Below, piece by piece: positions 1-5,028 of a stretch of DNA of 7,085 nt. The stretch covers positions 1 through 7,085 of the forward strand of contig JACCZZ010000049.1 of NCBI GenBank assembly GCA_013695715.1, written 5' to 3'. This DNA is from Chitinophagales bacterium. GTDB lineage: Bacteria; Bacteroidota; Bacteroidia; Chitinophagales; UBA10324. Numbering within the stretch: position 1 is the first letter of the stretch; every line of letters starts with the position of its first letter. Under the pieces are notes generated by a model. The model saw only the letters and a program-made list of their open reading frames with translations, searched no databases and was not told the origin of the DNA. The position numbers and the translations under genes were made by a program.

Positions 1-764
1 CCATACCGACTTAGTTCAGACTGAATAATAACATCCCAGTATCCCGCCGCTGCCTGTTCTCTTAGAAGATAATATCCGCCGCATACCGTTACTATTGTAA
101 TTATCGAGATATAAAATATTTTCTCTTTTATAATAGAAGTAAGGTTTCGGTTAATCAATGCTATAATGACTAAGAAAGGGAGAAAGAAATAACCGGCAAC
201 ACCTTTCGAAAGGAAAGCACCAATCACTCCAAGTGAAAAAAAGGCTAAGTGAATAGCAATTTCTTTTCTTTCGATCAAAAATTTAATACATGCCAGAACG
301 TAAAGGGTGGTCCAGAAAACAAGCGATGCATCCAGATCGCCACTTCTTGCCCCATGGTTGCTCACGTATCCATTGCTGCATGCAAGAGTTAGGATAGATA
401 TGAATCCAATCTGATATGAATGCAGCACCTTGATGCTGAATAAAAGGAGCAGAAGCATCGTTAATGCTGAAAGAACTGCCGAAGGCAGTCTGATCGCAAA
501 TTCATTCATTCCGAATATCTGCATCGAAAGCGTTTGCATCCACAGCACAAAAGGCGGCTTTGTATTATATAGATCGGGTTCCCCCTCCATCCGAACAACT
601 ATTGGATCATGGTATAAATACATATCAATAGAATTATTAGCATATGTTGCTTCATCCCACATGTAAATTGGCGCCGTACCAAGATTTACAAACAATGGAA
701 GGCAGCATATAAATAATATTCCTAAAGCTATCCAATCAAGTTCCTTTTTAAACCAACGAATCAT
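1..764 (-). CDS. GT39/ArnT-like membrane glycosyltransferase (3' end cut off by window edge)
   Basis: An uninterrupted minus-strand frame gives the first 254 codons from an ATG at 764-762; the C-terminus lies outside the window. The protein starts with a basic stretch (MIRWFKKE) and a hydrophobic helix at about residues 11-28. The first periplasmic loop carries the acidic pair D37-E38 in WDEATY and then a K69-P70-P71 motif in NTKPPFVLW. Further helices lie at about 95-111 and 117-129, followed by ARSGDLDASLVFW (140-150), which resembles the R-x-x-D segment of the family. This order is typical of GT-C fold enzymes of the PMT_2/ArnT group, which transfer a sugar from a polyprenyl-phosphate donor at the outer face of the inner membrane. 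Acceptor and donor cannot be told from this part. There is no clear Shine-Dalgarno sequence, which is normal for Bacteroidota. It is divergent from the next gene. Family assignment is confident; the exact role is open. Confidence 0.88.
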   Translation of the reverse strand, partial: MIRWFKKELDWIALGILFICCLPLFVNLGTAPIYMWDEATYANNSIDMYLYHDPIVVRMEGEPDLYNTKPPFVLWMQTLSMQIFGMNEFAIRLPSAVLSALTMLLLLLFSIKVLHSYQIGFISILTLACSNGYVSNHGARSGDLDASLVFWTTLYVLACIKFLIERKEIAIHLAFFSLGVIGAFLSKGVAGYFFLPFLVIIALINRNLTSIIKEKIFYISIITIVTVCGGYYLLREQAAAGYWDVIIQSELSRY

Positions 765-1001
765 AATTCAGTAGGACTTTCGCGATAATGTTACCATATA
801 TTAAGGCAGATTAGATATAGAATATAATAACGATAGCAATTGTTGAAGCGTCTAAAAATCTGTTTATTGTTTGTCTGTATATGAAATAGACTGCTTCTTG
901 AGTATTGTTAATTATTTAGAAATGATGCATTATGTTTTAACGAAGAAGGTGAAAATTTTTGTACTTTTACAAATGAGGTTACATTCCCGAAACTGATTTC
1001 T
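765..1001. other. Divergent intergenic region
   Basis: This AT-rich 237-bp stretch separates two genes that point away from each other, so it should hold both of their promoters. On the plus strand TATGTTTT (931-938) and TACTTTTA (962-969) each match the Bacteroidota -7 consensus TAnnTTTG except at the last base. The first has a TTG 23 bp upstream (905-907), at the edge of accepted spacing. On the minus strand I see no good match. No RNA gene or convincing hairpin is visible. Confidence 0.4.
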
Positions 1002-1301
1002 ATGAATAAACCATTTGTGATAACTGCAATGCTGTTTTTCTTCACTCTGCATCTTTCATACGGTCAGCAAAATAAGAAAACGGAAAGCCAAAGAGACCTT
1101 AAATTAAAGTACTCATCACCCGGAAATATTTCCTCCAAAGATTATTCTGCTGCTGATCATACTTTAGTTATTAAAAATAATAGTAATGTGAAGGCAGCGA
1201 AGGCACAGACTAAGAAAACTAAATTGGAGTATCGCAGTAACAAATTAAACAGAAAACATAAAACAATCTCTTCTACTACTAATTCTTCTACTACAAAATA
1301 A
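1002..1301 (+). CDS. Small basic secreted protein, or the N-terminal piece of the broken cupredoxin gene
   Basis: A 99-residue frame starts at ATG 1002. Residues 1-21 form a good Sec signal peptide: MNK, then a hydrophobic core to LHLSYG, with likely cleavage before QQNKK. The remainder is rich in Lys, Ser, Thr and Asn, with no recognisable domain, and ends in a Ser/Thr/Asn/Lys tail before TAA 1299-1301. Past that stop the same frame reads VDCPFQTYF, then TAG (1347-1349), then PAQN. That string resembles the first beta-strand of the cupredoxin domain that continues in another frame in the next ORF. The signal peptide may therefore be the one the downstream T9SS protein needs and lacks. Against this, cupredoxins of this kind usually follow their signal peptide directly, without a Lys-rich spacer of about 80 residues. 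An independent small exported protein is the alternative. Confidence 0.5.
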   Translation: MNKPFVITAMLFFFTLHLSYGQQNKKTESQRDLKLKYSSPGNISSKDYSAADHTLVIKNNSNVKAAKAQTKKTKLEYRSNKLNRKHKTISSTTNSSTTK

Positions 1302-1324
1302 AATCTCTCTTCTGCTAAAGTAGA

Positions 1325-2329
1325 TTGCCCCTTTCAAACATATTTTTAGCCTGCTCAGAACGAAATTTCTTCCATCTTGGTGATACCATAAAGTGGCAAT
1401 GGGTCAATGGTGATCATACAACTACCTCGCTAACAATTCCACCGGGTGCTACTCCATGGGATAAAGTGATTAGTAATGACCCGGGGAATACTACATATAA
1501 ATATAAACCTAGTGTGTTGGGAACATATAACTATAAATGTACCCCTCATTTCTCGATGAATATGCAGGGAAGCTTTACAGTTGTTTGTCCTACTGCTTCT
1601 GTTTCCATTTCAGCCTCCGGACCTACTACCTTTTGTTCGGGAGGATCAGTATCTCTTTCTAAAGGTTCGGGCAGTTTTGACTCGTACCAATGGCAGCAGA
1701 ATGGATTGAATATAATAGGGGCTACCAATTCATCTTATAATGCAACAGCTTCAGGATCATATTCATTGGTAGTTACTAACAGTTGCGGAAATTCTGCAAC
1801 ATCCAACAGTATTTCTGTAACATCTAATCCAACTCCGAAACCTAAAGTTACTCCGACAGGACCTATTAGCATTTGCCAGGGACAAACCGCTACCCTTACT
1901 GCAAATACGGCGAACAATATTACTTACCAATGGATAAAAAATAACTCTAACATCCCTGGAGCAACAAACAAAACATTAGTGGTTAATTCAGCCGGAACCT
2001 ATAAAGTGAAGGAGACCAACAGCGTGACCGGATGCACTAAAACGTCTGTTGCAGTGAAGGTAAATGTTACATGCAAAGAATTCCCTGAAAGTGATCTATT
2101 AAGTGCTTACCCTAACCCTACATCTGACTATTTTATCTTAAATACATCAGGTTTTGAAAATGAAATTGCTTTTGTGAATGTTTACGATCTCACTGGTAAG
2201 CTATTGCAGCATGAGATGATTACCGGCGAAGCAACCATGTTAGGAAGTTCACTTTCTGCAGGTTTATATTTAGCAAAGATCGAATCTGATGGAGAAATGA
2301 AACAAGTAATAAAATTAGTTAAGAAGTAA
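1325..2329 (+). CDS. Cupredoxin / Ig-like / T9SS-sorted secreted protein, N-terminus missing (probable pseudogene)
   Basis: Frame of 334 codons. Its only candidate start is TTG 1325: a stop lies at 1316-1318 and the first in-frame Met is residue 78, inside the domain. Residues 15-87 are a plastocyanin-like cupredoxin with GDTIKWQW, NGDHTTTS and YNYKCTPH; the type 1 copper ligands are probably H31, C72, H75 and M80 (Cys-x2-His-x4-Met). Two related Ig-like domains follow, at about 92-167 (C104/C154, W123) and 173-249 (C184/C237, W203), both with the YQW and GATN features of surface proteins in this phylum. Residues 257-334 are a type A T9SS sorting domain (YPNPTSDYF, VYDLTGKLL, LSAGLYLAKI, ending in KLVKK). 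Such cargo must enter the periplasm through a Sec signal peptide, which this frame lacks. The domain calls are firm; the reading-frame break just upstream suggests a decayed gene or a sequence error. If intact, it would be a copper-binding, surface-attached or released protein. Confidence 0.82.
   Translation: MPLSNIFLACSERNFFHLGDTIKWQWVNGDHTTTSLTIPPGATPWDKVISNDPGNTTYKYKPSVLGTYNYKCTPHFSMNMQGSFTVVCPTASVSISASGPTTFCSGGSVSLSKGSGSFDSYQWQQNGLNIIGATNSSYNATASGSYSLVVTNSCGNSATSNSISVTSNPTPKPKVTPTGPISICQGQTATLTANTANNITYQWIKNNSNIPGATNKTLVVNSAGTYKVKETNSVTGCTKTSVAVKVNVTCKEFPESDLLSAYPNPTSDYFILNTSGFENEIAFVNVYDLTGKLLQHEMITGEATMLGSSLSAGLYLAKIESDGEMKQVIKLVKK
1598..2071 (+). repeat. Two tandem Ig-like domain repeats within the T9SS protein
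   Basis: Codons 92-167 and 173-249 of the cupredoxin protein align as two copies of one module. Both run SGP or TGP, Cys after about four residues, G-x-S/T-x-x-L, then YQW, then GATN, then SGSY or AGTY, then a second Cys. The copies have diverged at DNA level, so this is an old domain duplication and not a recent tandem repeat. Confidence 0.7.
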
Positions 2330-2356
2330 TATCCCCTTATAATTAAGATACTTAGT

Positions 2357-2389
2357 AAAAATCCGCCGCAGTTCATGCGGCGGATTTTT
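2357..2389. terminator. Bidirectional intrinsic terminator
   Basis: A perfect 14-bp inverted repeat, AAAAATCCGCCGCA (2357-2370) and TGCGGCGGATTTTT (2376-2389), has a 5-nt GTTCA loop. The GC-rich core is flanked by A and T runs, so it reads as a Rho-independent terminator in both directions. It lies 27 bp after the stop of the cupredoxin protein and 46 bp after the stop of the convergent lipoprotein gene, so it can serve both. Confidence 0.93.
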
Positions 2390-2435
2390 ATTATGCGACA
2401 TTCAGGAACAACCCTCTTTGGTTTCTTATTTATGC

Positions 2436-3023
2436 TTATTGCAAATAGACATTAATCAATGTGCGGGTAATATAATTGTTGTTGCCAGAGAAGCATTCCG
2501 TTGTTTTTTCCCGCAGAATTCCTACTCCATACCCGTTGATCATATAACCATCACAAGTATCACTTATCTTATAGCAGGCCGAGGGCTCCCACTTATTTTC
2601 AGGACAAGAGGAAAGCTTTTCTATTTTCTTTTGTACCGCTACATCACCGCCAAACATAGAATTGAACTTGCTCTCTTTTTCGGTAGCCATCATTACAGGG
2701 GAAGGAAATTTAGCACCCGTACGTTGCTTGCCAAGCTGGTAGATAGTATCTCCGCTGCTGAACCATTCTCTTCCATCATCAAAAATGAAGGTTGTTTTTC
2801 CGTTCCACTCACCTGATCTCACAATTTTATCTGTATCATTGGCAGTAGAAACCAGTTTACCTTCACTAAATGTTGAATCCTTATACACCCAATAATTACC
2901 CACATTCAATGGATAGATCGCTCTGCTGCCTGATGAGGCTGCCGCCTGACGATTACAGGAAGATTCATCGAGGAATAAAACAGATAGAAAAAAAGCTGAA
3001 ATTGAATAAAGGTTATTTTTCAT
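2436..3023 (-). CDS. Putative lipoprotein with a YPLNVGNYWVY motif, function unknown
   Basis: A 195-residue protein from ATG 3023-3021. Residues 1-18 form a signal-peptide-like start (MKNN and a hydrophobic run) and C23 could be the lipidated cysteine. However, the residues before it are D-E-S-S, so the lipobox is poor and a simple exported protein is also possible. Residues 37-47 read YPLNVGNYWVY, and GYGVGILREKT at 164-174 recalls the closing strand of the same kind of protein. Both are features I associate with uncharacterised Bacteroidota envelope lipoproteins. Four more cysteines (C140, C150, C157, C177) cluster in the C-terminal third and might form disulfides after export. The gene converges on the terminator at 2357-2389 and diverges from the SRPBCC gene. 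I do not recognise a biochemical function. Confidence 0.75.
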   Translation of the reverse strand: MKNNLYSISAFFLSVLFLDESSCNRQAAASSGSRAIYPLNVGNYWVYKDSTFSEGKLVSTANDTDKIVRSGEWNGKTTFIFDDGREWFSSGDTIYQLGKQRTGAKFPSPVMMATEKESKFNSMFGGDVAVQKKIEKLSSCPENKWEPSACYKISDTCDGYMINGYGVGILREKTTECFSGNNNYITRTLINVYLQ

Positions 3024-3052
3024 ATTTGAAGATTTAATTTAAATTGATACTG

Positions 3053-3083
3053 CAAAGGAACAATCATTTTATACATCTGGCAA
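3053..3083 (-). promoter_or_regulatory. Possible Bacteroidota-type promoter for the lipoprotein gene
   Basis: Read on the minus strand, TTG (3083-3081) is followed after 20 bp by TTCCTTTG (3060-3053), one mismatch from the -7 consensus TAnnTTTG. The element ends 29 bp before the ATG, a plausible leader length. Just upstream of the TTG is a short inverted repeat, GCTTC-AATC-GAAGC (3086-3099), which could be an operator or chance. The match is weak. Confidence 0.35.
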
Positions 3084-3113
3084 GTGCTTCAATCGAAGCG
3101 CAGATATTTAATG

Positions 3114-3242
3114 TTAATCGCAACCTCCAGCCCCCCGTACAGTCTCTAAACCGCCAAAAGTTGACAAACCACCATTAGGACCTTTAAAATAAATATTAAT
3201 AAAAATGGACAAGAAGTTAATCGTAAAAAACAGCATCAACAT
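3114..3242 (-). other. Small open frame with a glycine-rich C-terminus, possible gene remnant
   Basis: The minus strand reads 42 codons from ATG 3242-3240 to TAA 3116-3114. The N-terminal half (MLMLFFTINF...) is the complement of the start of the SRPBCC gene, so its hydrophobicity may mean nothing. The second half, outside any other gene, reads GPNGGLSTFGGLETVRGAGG then CD and stop. That looks more like a real protein tail than random translation, and this stretch has more GC than its surroundings. It could be the end of an older gene cut by the arrival of the SRPBCC gene, a true small ORF, or chance. I do not recognise a family. Confidence 0.25.
3161..3190 (+). promoter_or_regulatory. Sigma70-like -35/-10 pair before the SRPBCC gene (tentative)
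   Basis: TTGACA (3161-3166) is a perfect enterobacterial -35 box, and TAAAAT (3185-3190) lies 18 bp later, 14 bp before the ATG. Bacteroidota use a different consensus, and the implied leader would be only about 8 nt, so this may be chance in AT-rich DNA. Confidence 0.2.
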
Positions 3243-3690
3243 CAACGCGTCACCTTCAAAAATTTGGGATGCTTTGATAAATCCCGAACAGACAAAAAAG
3301 TATATGTTTGGCTGCGAAACAGTTTCTGATTGGAAAATTGGAAGCCCTTTGCTTTGGAGGGCAAATTATGAAGGTAAAGAAATGGTTTTTGTGAAAGGAA
3401 ATATAGTTGACATTCAACCAGAAAAATTCTTAGCATATACCACCATTGACCCAAACAATAAAGCAATTGAAGATTTACCTGAAAACTACCTGACAGTAAC
3501 TTATGAGTTAAGAGTTGAAAACGGACAGACAGTTTTAACCGCAACTCAAGGTGATTATTCAAGAGTTGGAGATGGTGAAAACAGATACAAGCATACTATT
3601 GATGGAGGGGGCTGGCAACCAATTCTTGAGGAAATAAAACAGTTGGTTGAAGCAGATGAAAATGTCAAAAGACCTTTTCATAAAAGTTGA
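3205..3690 (+). CDS. SRPBCC/AHSA1-like (START-fold) protein
   Basis: A 161-residue protein from ATG 3205 after an A-rich leader (AAATATTAATAAAA). It matches the START-like SRPBCC family of the Aha1-C/AHSA1 type. Strand 1 (KLIVKNSININAS) leads into the diagnostic helix PSKIWDALINPEQTKKYM (17-34); SDWKIGSPLLWR (41-52) follows, then the beta-sheet with VTYELRVENGQTVLTATQ (98-115). A Gly-Trp (136-137) opens the long C-terminal helix to about residue 150. Length is normal for a single-domain member. The fold makes a hydrophobic ligand cavity, but substrates differ widely and none can be inferred here. No signal peptide, so cytosolic. The next gene is 39 bp downstream in the same frame, so co-transcription is possible. 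Its 5' flank and an 11-bp repeat at both ends raise the possibility of later insertion. Confidence 0.88.
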   Translation: MDKKLIVKNSININASPSKIWDALINPEQTKKYMFGCETVSDWKIGSPLLWRANYEGKEMVFVKGNIVDIQPEKFLAYTTIDPNNKAIEDLPENYLTVTYELRVENGQTVLTATQGDYSRVGDGENRYKHTIDGGGWQPILEEIKQLVEADENVKRPFHKS

Positions 3691-3729
3691 CACTTCACAC
3701 CTAACATAATTCAAAAGCACTCAGAGAAG

Positions 3730-4905
3730 GTGATATCAAAAGTTATTTTAATAAAGGGCAAGCATCAGCGCATTCTGTCGGGGCATCCATGGGTGTATGG
3801 AAATCAGATAGAAACGGTGCAAGGAATCGTGGAACCAGGTGAGATTGTAGAAGTATATGATGGTAAAAAATTTTTCCTTGGAAAAGGCTATTACAATGAA
3901 AAATCTCAGATTCGCATTAGGCTGTTGACAAGACAACGAGAGGAAGAGATCAATAAGGATTTCTTTAAAAGAAGGATCACCTCCTGCTGGAATTACCGGA
4001 AGCAACTGGGATATATTGAAAACTATCGGCTTGTATTTGGTGAAGCCGATTTTCTTCCCGCCTTAGTAATAGATAAGTTCGGCGACCTTTTCGTGATACA
4101 GACTTTATCGCTGGGAATGGATCGCTGGAAGACCACCATTGCAACAGTTCTCGAAGAGCTGTTTTCTCCTAAAGGAATTTATGAGCGCAACGACGTACCT
4201 GTTAGAAAATTGGAAGGTCTTACCGAACAGAAGAATTTTCTTTCAGCTCCTTTTCCAACCAAATTTGAGATTAATGAGGATGGAGTAAAACTCTTTGTGG
4301 ACGTGGAAAACGGACAAAAGACTGGTTTCTTCTTAGATCAGAAAGAGAACCGTAAAGCGCTCCAATTCATTTCTGAGGGTGCCAACATACTCGATTGTTT
4401 CTGCTATACAGGATCTTTCGCATTGTTTGCCGCTAAATTTGGTGCCAGGCATGTACTCGGGCTTGACGTCTCAGAGTCAGCAGTAGCTCAGGCAAAGGAA
4501 AATGCGTTGTTAAACAATTTTGAAAATATTTGTGAATTTCAGACAGCCAACGCCTTTGATGAATTACCACAGTGGGTAAAAGAGAAAAAAATTTTTGATG
4601 TTATAATCCTTGACCCTCCGGCTTTTACAAAAAATCGTTCGGGGATTGAAGCGGCTTCACGTGGGTACAAAGAGATCAACCTGCGAGCCATGAAACTAAT
4701 TCGCAAGGGCGGCTTTCTTGTCACATTCTCTTGTTCTCATTTCATGGAACCAGGAGTATTTTTCGAGATGATTTCACAGGCAGCTTCTAATGCAGGGAAA
4801 ACGATCAGACAGGTCGCATATCTCTCCCAATCAAAAGATCATCCAATAGTGTGGAACATTGAAGAAACGAGCTATCTGAAAGGCTTTGTGCTGCAAGTGC
4901 TTTAG
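3730..4905 (+). CDS. rlmI: RlmI-type class I SAM-dependent rRNA (cytosine-C5) methyltransferase
   Basis: A 391-residue protein, close to E. coli RlmI (396), which makes m5C1962 in 23S rRNA. Residues 1-75 form the N-terminal PUA RNA-binding domain (KVILIKGKHQRILSGHPWVY, then GEIVEVYDGKKFFLGKGYYN). The SAM-binding Rossmann domain has motif I at ILDCFCYTGSF (220-230), the acidic D246 in GLDVSESA, and DPPAF at 295-299. The catalytic-type cysteine C335 lies in FSCSHFM, and the end (DHPIVWN to YLKGFVLQVL) is typical of the family. GTG 3730 is chosen because the product begins as family members do; AGAAGG abuts it with no spacer, and no ATG exists between the preceding stop (3688-3690) and this point. 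The frame is open back to that stop, so the start is not certain. Which rRNA base is modified rests on family resemblance. Confidence 0.92.
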   Translation: MISKVILIKGKHQRILSGHPWVYGNQIETVQGIVEPGEIVEVYDGKKFFLGKGYYNEKSQIRIRLLTRQREEEINKDFFKRRITSCWNYRKQLGYIENYRLVFGEADFLPALVIDKFGDLFVIQTLSLGMDRWKTTIATVLEELFSPKGIYERNDVPVRKLEGLTEQKNFLSAPFPTKFEINEDGVKLFVDVENGQKTGFFLDQKENRKALQFISEGANILDCFCYTGSFALFAAKFGARHVLGLDVSESAVAQAKENALLNNFENICEFQTANAFDELPQWVKEKKIFDVIILDPPAFTKNRSGIEAASRGYKEINLRAMKLIRKGGFLVTFSCSHFMEPGVFFEMISQAASNAGKTIRQVAYLSQSKDHPIVWNIEETSYLKGFVLQVL

Positions 4906-4906
4906 G

Positions 4907-4956
4907 CTAAACTCACAAAATTAGATTATGATCTAAAAATGACATTATTAGTTTAG
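4907..4956. repeat. Nested short inverted repeats after rlmI
   Basis: CTAAACT (4907-4913) pairs with AGTTTAG (4950-4956) and encloses a second hairpin, TTAGAT-TATG-ATCTAA (4921-4936). Both stems are AT-rich and neither is followed by a T run, so this is at best a weak terminator for rlmI or a structured spacer before secDF. Confidence 0.3.
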
Positions 4957-4967
4957 ACTGTCAATAA

Positions 4968-4997
4968 CTGTGAGATACAGGGTAATTCCTATATTTG
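4968..4997 (+). promoter_or_regulatory. Bacteroidota-type promoter for secDF
   Basis: TATATTTG (4990-4997) is a perfect match to the Bacteroidota -7 consensus TAnnTTTG. It lies 31 bp before the secDF ATG. Nineteen bp upstream is CTG (4968-4970), one base from the -33 TTG. This suggests secDF has its own promoter and does not depend on rlmI transcription. Confidence 0.6.
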
Positions 4998-5028
4998 CTC
5001 TCTTAATTTTTTTAAACCCCTCATTATC

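Noticed and set aside
430..666. Plus-strand open frame of 78 codons
   Set aside because: It is the antisense of the GT39-like gene, whose frame carries the catalytic DE and KPP motifs.
1302..1366. Programmed frameshift joining the signal-peptide ORF to the cupredoxin ORF
   Set aside because: There is no slippery heptamer at the needed place, and two in-frame stops (1299 and 1347) would also have to be bypassed, so decay or error is simpler.
2418..2816. Plus-strand open frame of 132 codons
   Set aside because: It lies antisense to the lipoprotein gene, has no recognisable domain, and the minus-strand frame has a signal peptide and family-like motifs.
3690..3730. Integron attC-like core (ACCTAAC at 3699-3705) after the SRPBCC gene
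   Set aside because: The 7 bases fit RYYYAAC, but there is no matching GTTRRRY partner or imperfect palindrome nearby, and no integrase gene.
4906..5028. Small RNA or riboswitch in the rlmI-secDF spacer
   Set aside because: Only short AT-rich stems are present, with no conserved riboswitch core, and the spacer is largely explained by the secDF promoter.
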